A stretch of DNA of 64,000 bases from the NCBI RefSeq assembly GCF_947623445.1, contig NC_135241.1, forward strand, positions 3,412,501 through 3,476,500, read 5' to 3'. Of the stretch, positions 11,801 to 23,700 are shown in pieces. The translations under genes and the position numbers were made by a program. The DNA is from Clavelina lepadiformis. Its lineage: Eukaryota > Chordata > Ascidiacea > Aplousobranchia > Clavelinidae. Position 1 is the stretch's first letter. Every line of letters starts with the position of its first letter. The notes beneath the pieces are model-generated. The model worked only from the letters and a program-made list of their open reading frames with translations, did no database searches and was not told where the DNA came from.

Positions 11801-12350
11801 TAAAAGATTTTATTGCAACGTCTAACATACAGTATTTTTGCCTAAAACTTGTACATGTACGTGGAGCTTTGGCTCCTATAGCGATAATATTTTGCAGTTT
11901 TTCTGTAGAACTTTCGACTGTGCTTTGACGTGTGATGTCCTTTAAAAGTCAATCCATAGCATCAAGTTACTTTGATGAAAGCAGATACAAAACCACGAAA
12001 ACATTGATTCTATGTGTACAAGATATTCAGGTTTTGTTTCTATTGTTTTGTTTCTAGCCTTATCTCTTTCAGGTTCTGGCCACAAAGTACATATCGAGCA
12101 AAGAAAAAGTGGTTGAAAAGAAGAAAATGTTTATAAACTACTTCACAATTGTTCTGCAACGTGTTTATACTTTGTTGTTAATCTGTGAAATGGGCAGGAA
12201 TTGTAGTTGAATTTTTTTGGAAAATTTACCTATAATTCAATTAAAAGATTAGACCAAATCAAGCATAACAAAGTGAAATAGAAATTGTTGCTTCGTATTT
12301 AAGCCTAAAAACATCCTTATTCTCCTCCTATGCGAGATACAGCAAAAAAT
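8885..12350. other. Spacer between the two complete kinase-TPR genes
   Basis: About 3.5 kb of AT-rich sequence. No exon with coherent splice sites was found on either strand. A loose run of GGTTAGG-like words lies at 10109-10220. Nothing else recognised. Confidence 0.55.
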
Positions 12351-15300
12351 ATGGACAAAGTGAGTGGCTTACAAATAAGATGAAATCTTTTGGTTTAAAT
12401 CATAACGTTAATAACCTCAAAAGAAACTGTGATAGACCTAATATAAACAATTAGTACTTAGTTTACAGCCCCGCTTATTTCTGTGCAGTTGACACCGGAA
12501 AATATAACTGTTAAACAAATTAGTTCCGAGGAGATACTTTGTAATGTCAAAAGCAATGTTCTCGGTCGAGGAGGGTTTGGAATTGTACTGCTTGGACATC
12601 ACCGCATTCTTGGTCAAGTTGCCGTCAAATGTAAACATCTACGGGAGTCTAACAAAGGCGTGAAGGAATCCAATAATGAGTAAATAAACCTTGAGTTATC
12701 AAAAAAAAAACATTTTAATTATTGATAAGCTATGCCTAAGCTAAGCTAAACTGTAATATCAAGACATAATTTTTGATACAACCATATGCTGCTGCAGGAT
12801 ACTAAGAGAGATAAAGATGATGATCTTAGCAAGACACAAGCACGTAGTTGACGTGCATGGCGTGATTGATGAAGAGAAATTCATCGGTCTTGTGATGGAG
12901 CATATGCCAGCAGGATCATTTTATGATTTTATTTTTAACAAGAAACTTCCATCCCTACCCATGCCTCTTCTTCTTCGCATGAACTATGAATCCTCGGATG
13001 GCATCACCTATCTTCATAAACTACTTAAAGATCGTCGCATCGCTCATGGAGATCTTAAACCACAGAACATATTACTTACCGCTGATCTTCATTGTAAAGT
13101 TGCTGATTTTGGTGGAGCTGCTTTCTCTCAAAACACCTTTTTAGATGAAGGGATTGCCGACCAGTCGGGAGAAGGCGCTCAGTGCACAATCAGTTTTACA
13201 GCTCCCGAACGAATGGATCCCAACTGCAAGCGTTTGACTACTTCCATGGATGTTTATAGTTTTGGAGTGATCCTCTTCATGTCAATGGCGCGAAAGTATC
13301 CTGAATTTCCTCGAATAGTGATGAAGGTTCTAAAATCTGAAAACCCGTTTGAAGATGATTTGACTCGAATAAAAGGTCGCTCTGAAGGGAACAGCGAAGA
13401 TAAGAAAAATTTAGATTCACTTGAAAGCATCATGGCTATGTGCGTAGATAAGGACCCATCAAAACGCTTATCAATGATTGAAGTACGAGATCAGCTTCAA
13501 CAACAACTGAAATCGATCAAACTCACAACAATAGCACAGCAGGTTGCTAATGTCTTGGCTCACATTGACGTCAGAGATGATGGGTTGCAAGAGAATGCTT
13601 GCAAACAAATCAATCAAGTGATATCAAGAAGTAGGTAACAGGACCCTTCGTACTTTAGTAAATTTGGCACTTTGTTTTATTTGGTAAATGTATGACTACA
13701 ACTTTTACTATGGTTTCAGATAATTATTTAGAGGAACTAGAACATTCTGGTAATCCATCATCAGAAGATGAAGAAGTTGTTTTTGAAGAGAGTGAATCCA
13801 AGCTCACAGTAATAGAACAAACAGAAGAGAAACAAAATACTGATTCAGGTTAACCATTTTTTAAAACGTAAATTAAAAAATAATGCAATTTCCGTTTTAC
13901 AAGTAAACTGTACCTAATGGTTAAATATAGCATTAATACTCATAATAATATAGGTTAGAACTTTCGGGTAGAAAAAATATGCAATATGCTATGCAGATTA
14001 TGAAAGCATCAAACTGAAAAAACAGGAAATAAATGATTTTCTGACTCAAAAACTTGTCGATGACGCAATTGTGAAATGTGATGAGCTATTGTCCCTTGTC
14101 AAATCGACCCTACTCTCGCAGGAAAAAGCACTATGTCTGGGTTATGACATCATCAAACTTGTTGATGTTCTGTTGGAAAATAAGTTGTTCACCAGGCTGG
14201 TTAAGTTTTTAGAAAGTGTGAGCTACTTACACATATGGATCGAAAATCCTCCTGACAAACTAGAGTTGTTACAACAATATATTGACAAAGCAGCTGATTG
14301 CGTCATGCAGTACACTCCCAGTGATAAACTAAAACAAACGATCTGTAGACAGCTCATCACGTACATGGATCATGTATTGGATGTGATTACTTTAACAAGC
14401 TGTGCCGACAAAAAGCTTGTTGTTAAAACCGAAGCAGCCAGAGCTAAATGCCTTGGTTTGTGCGAAAAAGAGCTAAAAAATGTTGACAAAGCTATTTCCA
14501 TCAACATACAGACCATTAGAAAATTGAAGGTAGTTTTCGGGGACGATCGTGTCAAATTATCTGTGTATGGCTCATGCTGTCACAATTTGGCTACCATCTA
14601 TGAAAGCAAAGGTCAATATAAAGGGGCTCTAAGATACTATTTAAAATCTCACTTCGCGCACCGAGTGACAGAAGATTATAAAGATGAGTCAAAATGGAGA
14701 CGAAGTCAGTTTCTGAATTTATGGGGTAAGAATATTTGGAAAACTTTAAGCTAAGTGTGGTAAATGGTAGACCAACAAATTTTTCCTGAAATATGACATA
14801 TTTCAACTTAAAAGCTATCAAATTTGCACGTCAATAAATAGGTAATTTCAGGTTTGTAGCAAGCAAATCCGTTTATCAGTAGTATAATTGTGGCATAAAG
14901 TTTTACTTTTGTTTTAGGCATATGCAACATGCACGAAAAAACCCCGTCGTTTCACAAAAAGAAAGTAAAGGAGATATTTCGTTATCTACAAGACCAATAT
15001 CTTACAGGTTTTTCGCATTTTGTAAATGCATTAATGGTGCTGCGATTTGCCGTGATTCTCGGGCGGCCAGACGAGCAAGTCAAATTATTATGTGACAACG
15101 TCGTATCTATGACCACCTCCATATCACCACCAAGTGATCAGTGTTACAACATATGTTATCAGGCAGAGCGCGTAGCTGAAAGCTTGTTTCTGGTAAAGCG
15201 AGACGAAGCTGCTTTTTCTTTAATGCATTGTGTTATCTGTTGGTGGAAACACATTCTTGTACCAAGCCAAAGGTGTCAGATAGCTTCTGACATGGCTGAC

Positions 15301-15753
15301 ATAATTTCAGATAGTTTAACAAGATCTTCGTCGTCTTTTTCATCCCAGTTTGCATCCGTTTCGTCAGATTTTATCTTAATTTGTGAAGAACTTATCGAAA
15401 GCCTCGAGAAATGTTGCGACTGTGATGAAATAGCAAAATTGGCTGAAATTGGCTTAGCCCTTAAAACCCTATGTAATTGCTTCAACAAAATCAAAAATTA
15501 CAGACAGTGTTTGATATCATCAAAGTTATCGCTTCGTTTCCTTTCGCTTGACACTGAATGTCACACAACTGATCGAAACAACGCAAAAGGAGACATGCAC
15601 TTCCGTATGGCTTACTCACAGTACCACCTCGGCGATCACGTTGGAGCCAAATCTGCTTTTCTCAAAGCACTAAGGCATTATGTCAGCGTTCCAGATGAAT
15701 ACAAACAGACAGCAAACATAACTATATGTTGGAATAATATAAAAACTTTATAG
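12351..15753 (+). CDS. RIPK-like protein kinase with C-terminal TPR-type domain, copy C
   Basis: Same six-exon plan as copy A: 12351-12359 (MDK), 12489-12679, 12798-13630, 13720-13848, 13997-14725, 14918-15753; 908 codons plus stop. Intron phases are identical to copy A and exon 5 has the same length (729 nt). The kinase domain holds GRGGFG (29-34), Lys50, HGDLKPQN with Asp152, DFG at 170 and a TAPER APE motif, so it should be active. The linker exon is acidic (SSEDEEVVFEESES). The helical part includes TPR-like stretches (SVYGSCCHNLATIYESKGQY, GDHVGAKSAFLKAL). Against copy A it is almost identical for the first 340 bp of exon 3, about 95% by eye over a later block, and clearly diverged in the activation segment and TPR part. 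AATAAA occurs at 16092. Probable paralogue with a different input or partner; function not known. Confidence 0.85.
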
Positions 15754-17758
15754 AGCATTTAACCACCACAAAGTTTTAATAATTTTCGTTCCATGTTTTC
15801 TTTTTTGTTTTTTGAGTAGTATATTTACGGATTTAGTCTAACTAATATTTTAGTTCAAGCACAGGACTATTTAATACACCGCTCATTTCGTTGCAGTGTT
15901 CATTTGAACGCAAAAATGTATAGAAGTCGTTCATTGTGATTGTTTGAATTGCTTCCGTTTCGTCTTCTGCCTATGTAAGTCGTCCTGGTCGTTGCATTTC
16001 TATCTAAGATATTTTACGTTGCATTCTATGTTGTATTTAGCCTTGTTTAGTTTCGAGTAGCTTATCACGTATACACGGATAGTGAATTCAAAATAAAGAC
16101 GTCAGTCAGCTATCACAGTAGAAAAAAGACTGCAAAGTTGCAATTATAAGCTGTTTATTTATGAAACACCAATTACACCATTCACCAAAATTTGCAAGCT
16201 GTCACCAAACTTATAAGAATCAGTTTTCGTGGACGATTTTAGTTAACTGTGTACGCTTTATGCTGCACCTGGCGGTAGGATAAAACAAGAAAGATTAATG
16301 CAATAGTTGGTTTGTATGAAATGCCATTTCCGCTTGTTTAAAAATCACTTGTTTAGAGTAATTTTTAAAGCATCACTTGGTTTTATAGCGTTTTTATTGA
16401 ATTACCTACCACCTTTTTAACAAACTTGTTTAAATAATACCTTGTGTTGTTGTAAAGTACGAAAGAAAATCATTCCTTTATTATTCTAAACTAAAAACTA
16501 AACTTAACTTCAACACTCCAAACGAGTGAGTTTTGTGGTAACGGCATTCCACATTCGACGTTTGCGCCGCACCTAGTGTTGAGTAGCTATGAAACGACAA
16601 CTTGCGTGCTTGTTGCAGGTAGACTGAAGTAAAACTTAGGGATGTCTAACTCGAAACAGACGGCCACGTCACGCAGTTAGCCACGAACATCACCGTTTTA
16701 AAGTGTTCTTACGAACCCGAGCTTTTCTCTTGGCTTTACCCGAACGTTTGCTTTTTCGAACAAAAAATGTTACTCATTACAATATTTGCAACTGGGATTA
16801 GTTTTAGTCTCGGTGTGTCCTTCATTAAGCTCTAAAAATTAGGACGTCATATACATCACGCATATAAGCGGTGTCAATGCAGCATTTATATTCTTTCATT
16901 ATTAATGACGTAAAGGCAAATATGTTATACATGCAATAAATTTACGAGCTGGTAAAAAGATCTTTGTGAAAGAGTTTCTATTATTACATCAATTATTAAA
17001 TATAGTACCCTACTTATATCGAGGACATAAACTTTGGAGGTAACGATGTAGCCAAAACTATATCGATAAAGACCTTTCTGCTTTCAAAATTCAGTTTCCT
17101 TAGTTTGTTTACTTATGAAGTCATTTGTTCGGGTTTAAAAGCTTTAAATTCAAATGCATGCACAAGCCCGAGCTTTTTTTCATACAATTCTAAATTATAT
17201 TGTAATAACTTCCTGCTCAATATTGCAAAAATTTATTCAGTTTACGTTAAATTTTTTAAAATTTTATGAAATAATTTAATACTAAAATATACGGTTGCAT
17301 TAAATTTTTTTGCTTAAAACATTTTTAAGCATAAAAATGATCTGCAAAGAACCAAATAAGAAAGTTGAATACAACATTTATAAGCTACGGGCGTCGGAAA
17401 GCAAAGGTCTACAAAAGACTTTCGTATGGAAGTGAGATCAAACATTTCAAAGCTTACTTTAACAGAAAGGCGACCACGACCAACTGCCGCATAAAAAATT
17501 TATCGAACAGAAAAAGTATGTAAGATTCAGCTTTAAGTTTTTCATGTAAAGTATTAGTTATTTAACAGCCGTAACCAATCGACTTCAAGCAGGAGGGCGA
17601 AGTTAGCAATGATCGAATCATTTTCATAAAATAATTTTAAAGACAGTAATGACATTCATTGTTTTTTAAGTAAGTGTATTTCGTGTTCATGGAGTTTGGA
17701 GTACGTTTGCAGAAAAAACTGATTACACGTTTGCAATGTCATACATACTGTATAAAAG
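15754..17758. other. Spacer between kinase cluster and lectin gene
   Basis: Two kilobases of AT-rich sequence. Holds the probable polyadenylation region of the gene ending at 15753 and the 3' flank of the minus-strand lectin. No gene, RNA or clear repeat seen. Confidence 0.55.
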
Positions 17759-20700
17759 TCAACATTCGATATTATAGCGAATTCGCTTTTCGCAAAGACC
17801 CTTGATTTTGGAACTACACTTCAGGTCGTTGGTATAGGAAGAGGTTAGGGTTGCACAGTCTTCATTATTTCCAGAGTCGTTAGGCTCGTCTCCTCCCCAA
17901 CCAACGTTTTCTCTGGTAACTGCAAAACCATCAATAAACATCCAGCGACCTTCTTCGTCCAGGTCTGTAACACCGATCCATGCCGTTTGATGAAATCGAT
18001 TCTTAAGTTGCCTGCAAACATATTTTGAAAAAGTCTTTTATTTTGAAATAAAAACGAGCTCGACAAACGAAAAACGACAATAATAACTTACGCGTAATTC
18101 TGTAGGCATAATGTGTAAAAATTTAATTGTGCTCACATATACGAGGTATACATGTATTTCGTTTTAGTTAATTCACCGAAAAATGTGTTTTGATAAAGTA
18201 GTGCACTATAGATCTTAAATTCATGACAATCTTAATAAACTACTGGGTTGATGCATTTTGCCATTCTTACCGAAAAATCTTATAGGTTAAGAGACCAAGT
18301 AGTGAACTTCACTATAGGTAGCCTAGACGCTAGTAATCAAAAGTGTGATTCAACTTGAAACGTGGAAGATCCTTACATACTTACTGTCTAATCTCTCCGT
18401 CTCTGATTCCAACTGTAGCCAAGTGCCCTCCTTGTCTTGTACAAGACTCATTGCTTTGTTGCCAAGTATGTCTTGGAATCAGTTTATATTGATAACCGTT
18501 TGGCATGTTCACCCAACCTTCTGCACCAACGCTTGCTCGAATTACTGCAAAATCGTTTAAGATAAATATATAAAAAAAAATGTTATTATCTTCGATGGAA
18601 GGAATTTGATAGAAAAAAGTTGCTCCACAGTGAAGACCAATGTACCTCGGCACACATCGGTAACTTTTTGTTCATTCAACGTTATAGCTTCATTTACCTC
18701 CGTTAAGGAGTCTGTCAATTCTGCAAATAAATGATATCAATACTACAGCAAGTCTATATTGATAAATGCTATCGTTTTGCAAAGCAATGTGTTTTCTATG
18801 GTTAAGTGGCACCTTTTCTTAATTGAGCTGTAAGGTTTGAAAGACTTTCTCCAAGATTGGTGATCTCGTTGTCTACGTTAAGTCCTGTATTGGAAATAAA
18901 ATACTAATCTATATGAATTCAAATTAATTTAGAAGCCTAAACCTGTTTAAATATCACTAGTAAATCTTGTAAAAGGAGAGTTGACAATTGAGAGAGTATT
19001 TTTTAAGTCTGGCTTAACGGAAACCGGCAAAGCCATTCATTTGCAAGAACATCACTTCAGTTAGTTATAGGAAATTATTTTACCGTCAGCACAAACATTT
19101 CTTCTAAAAAGATGCTGGATATAAATTTTCCATGAGTTTGATCTCGAAGAATAAATTGTAAGTTAAGTCCAATTATCATCTTTCTATAAGGTACCTGTAC
19201 CGAATAAGGCCCGGTCCCTAATAAGGCCCATTGCTCATATTTCGCAAACCCGTGCAAATAAATAAAAGATTTTGTCCCTACATAAAAACTAATATAGATT
19301 CATGATGGTTTACCAGATTTCATCCTTGTCACGTGATCAACCGATTCGCTAGAGCACAACAAAAATTTGATACTTGCAGTTAAGGTGGTTTTGGTAATTT
19401 AGAAAAAAAGTAAGTGAGAATTTGGCCGGTTAAATGAACTGTTGTCTGCCGGCTGAAGTTTTCATGTAACAACCAACTTAGTATTGAAAAGGATAATGCA
19501 CTTTTTTTTGCTAAAACTTTTCTGATGATAAAAATGTGACGTTTTTTTCGTGGATGCCACATGCGCCTAATAAGGCCCATACAAGATGCTTGGCTAATTG
19601 ATGTCCAGACTTCAAGAGTGGTTCCAGTCATCAGTTGGAAAATTGTTGCAATTACTTTGATGCGCCTAGTGGAATCTTTTTAAATGTTTGTACAACTTAA
19701 AATGTGAAATTTTTAATAATGTTATATGTTGTTTATTACTATGTTTTGAATCAAAATACTCACAAAATTGGTGGGCCTTATTAGGAGCCTATGCTCCTAA
19801 TAAGGCACATTTTTTTGAATTTTTAATTTCTTTATAAAATTTTTTTGAGGGGTTGTCAGTTATTGTAGTTTGAATATGTTGTAGTCACATACCCTCACTA
19901 ATACAATACGATTTTTCAGTCTATTCTCATTTATGGTTCTTGAGTTATTTTCAAAAAAGTGTTAGGTGGGCCTTATTCGGTACAGGTACCCTTATATTGT
20001 GCTTACTTTTCTTATCTTTTCGTGTGGTTTCTTTGACAAAGTTCCCACTAAGATAACTCATGTTGCCTTGCAAAAATAAATAAAAAAGCATTTAGGTGTA
20101 CGTTCAACAATCCCTTAGCAAAACTCTTAAAAAGGCGTATTTTAAAGCTTTAAGATCATAGGACAAGTGTTTGTAACTCCCAAGCCACTTTAGAATTAAA
20201 ACACTTAATAAACCAACATCAAAATGAACACTTTTCAGCGATCTTTATAAATCTTGCAAAGTTTCCCAATAATTTAGAGGATTCTGTTCAATCTTGCAAC
20301 TTACGGAGAGAGTTGTTCAGAAAGTTTGCAAGGTCCGCTTGAGAATCAGCAACGTCGTTTGCTGAAATAAAAGTTTAATGAAAAAATTTAAACGTGAGAA
20401 AACTGGAAATGTTAAAGACAATCGCGAAAAAACAACAACACTTCATTTGTCGTAAACAGATTTTCTTGATCGCAATCTATAATTATACTTAAGCTAATCG
20501 AGTTATACTTCCTTGTCATGTGCAACACACACGACAATACTAGAAAAGAATCACTCGATATGCCTTATCAAAGAACAATGTGCATTGCTATTTATAATAA
20601 TTAATATCGTTATTTATAAATAGAATACGTTTAAAATACATTATAAACTTTATAAACTTTAATATACGTTTTGCAAGCTAGCAGTTTCTGTTTTTACGCT

Positions 20701-23700
20701 ATCCATTATAAAGGATATGTATCAATAGCTTAAACAAAAGCTAAAAATGGAGTTATACAAGCACATATAGAGGAAAGTAAAGTTTAAAGAGCATTGATTG
20801 AATTGTATATAGCTGATATTGTGAAATACGACTTGCAACTTTTGTATGTAAGAACCTATTTTGCTGCGTATATTTTCTTCCAATTTTATCAGCTTCTCTT
20901 TTTGCAATGCTGTAACATTCTCTGTAAATGAATTTAACAAGTAGTATAAGGTTTTTAAGTACAACCAATTGTAGATATAGTTTCGTTGGAATAGTTTGTA
21001 TCACTTATACCAATTTCATGTCTAACTGAAAGGTCAGTGTGTCTCTTTGACTCAGTGGTTGCATTCTCTGAAAAAGTTGGGTTGAAATAAAAAAGTAATA
21101 AATAAACGGTCCACATAGCTATACAGTATAATCGGTATTTCAAATGTGTTACTCCAACTAGATTATTAAGATTGGAAGAAAATGACTAAATTCATATTTA
21201 CTGACCTACTGCGTATTGTAAATTTCCTTCTAACGTTGCGAGTTCTTTTTCTTGCAGGGCCGAAACATTCTCTTAAAAATAAGTTTCTTTCAAGTAAAAT
21301 ATTCATGATCTATGACTGTTGCAAAAACATAATTTCTAATACATTGTTGCAGAAATAAACAAACCTATTTTTTGCTGAAACGTGACGGCTAATCTGGAAC
21401 ATTGCTCTTTCGTGTAACTGGTTGCGTTTTCTATAAAGAAACGATGATTAAACAAATGTCCAGTGTGGAATTAAATGGCAATAATTGCACCGCAGAGAAA
21501 TAAGACATAATATAACCTATCAATTCATTCTTTGTGTCTTCATAGTTGGAAATGACATCTTCTAAATTGGCGGACTTGATTTCTGAATAAAACAATATGG
21601 GATACTGGGATACAAGAATCACATCGGCTTGTGCAAGATTCATCAACAGATGTGATGCGTATTAAACTTTATGCGTTTTCGAGTTGCATATTATTCTATA
21701 GTCTGGATATAAGGCAACAAGCAAACCCAGTTCTCTACGAAGGACGGTCTTCACGTTTGATATTTGACTTTCTAAGGAACTGGTCGCATTTTCTATTGAA
21801 GGAAAGCAAAGCGCTTTGGTTAGACTACTTCCAATACATTTACAAAGAGTTTTTCAAAATGAAACCTTGAAGAAACTAAATCTTACAAAGTTTCCCAATA
21901 ATTTAGAAGGTTCTGCTCAATCTTGCAACTTACGGAGAGAGTTGTTCAGGAAGTTTGCAAGGTTCGCTTGAGAATCAGCAACATCGTTTGCTGAAATAAA
22001 AGTTTAATGATATGACACTTCATTTGTCGTAAACAGATTTTCTTGATCGCAATCTATAACTACTTGAGCTAATCGAGTTATACTTCCTTGTCATGTGCAA
22101 CACACACGACAATACTAGAAAAGAGTTACTCGATATGCGTTATCAAAGAACAATGTGCATTGCTATTTATAATAATCAATATCGTTATTTATAAATAGAA
22201 TACGTTTAAAATACATTATAAACATTATAAACTTTAATATATGTTTTGCAAGCTAGCAGTTTCTGTTTCTACGCTATCTATTATAAAGGACATGTATCAA
22301 TAGCTTAAACAAAAGCTAAAAATAGAGTTATACAAGCACATTTAGCGGAAAGTAAAGTTTAAAGAGCATTGATTGAATTGTATATAGCTGATATTGTAAA
22401 TTACGACTTGCAACTTTTGTATGAAAGAACCTATTTGGCTGCGTATACTTTCTTCCAATTTCGTCAGCTTCTCTTTTTGCAATGCTGTAACATTCTCTGT
22501 AAATGAATTCAACAAGTAGTATAAGGTTTTTAAGTACAACCAATTGTAGATATAGTTTCGTTGGAATAGTTCGTATCACTTATACCAATTTTATGTCTAA
22601 CTGAAAGGTCAGTGTGTCTCTTTGACTCAGTGGTTGCATTCTCTGGAAAAGTTCGATTGAATTAGAAAAGTAGTAAATAAAAGGTACACAAGGCTATATA
22701 GTATAATCTGTATTTCAAATGCGTTACTCCAACTAGATTATTAAGATTGGAAGAAAAAGACTAAAGTCATGTTTACTGACCTATTGCGTATTGTAAATTT
22801 CCTTCTAACGTTGCGAGTTCTTTTTCGTGCAGGGCCGAAACATTCTCTTAAAAATAAGTTTCTTTCAAGTAAAATATTCATGATTTATGACTGATGCAAA
22901 AACATAATTTCTAATACACTGTTGCAGAAATAAACAAACCTATTTTTTGCTGAAACGTGACCGCTAATCTGGAACATTGCTCTTTCGTGTACCTGGTTGC
23001 GTTTTCTATAAAGAAACGATGATTAAACAAATGTCCAATGTGGAATTAAATAGCGATAAATGCACTGCAGAGCAATAAGACTTAATATAACCTATCAATT
23101 CATTCTTTGTGTCTTCATAGTTGGAAATGACATCTTCTAAATTGGCGGACTTGCTTTCTGAATAAAACAATATGGGATACTGGGATACAAGAATCACATC
23201 AGCTTGTGCAAGATTCATCAACAGATGTGATGCATATTAAACTTTATGCGTTTTCGAGTTGCATATTATTCTATAGTCTGGATATAGGGCAACAAGCAAA
23301 CCCAGTTCTCTACGAAGGACGGTCTTCACGGTTGATATTTGACTTTCTAAGGAACTGGTCGCATTTTCTATTGAAGGAAAGCAAAACGTGAAAGCGCTTG
23401 CTTTGGTTTGACTACTTCCAATACATTTACAAAGAGTTTTTCAAAATGAAACCTCGAAGAAAAAATGTTTTTTATTCTTTTTATTATTAATATTTATTGT
23501 TTTTTATTCTATGATGCATATGCTGTTAAAATTTATAACTTCAGTGCTATACAGCCATTTAAAATGAATGCAAGGTAACTAACCTAATTCATTGCTCATT
23601 TTTAGTTCTAGTTCTTGAAGTTCGTTTGTCTGAGATTGAGTAAAATTTGCTACAAAAATAAAGTTACATTTTCCCATTGCAACATATTCAAAAACTGACA

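Noticed and set aside
19380-19631. 83-codon minus-strand frame inside the intronic transposon, as a transposase
   Set aside because: Too short, no catalytic motif seen, and much of it is encoded by the reiterated terminal motif.
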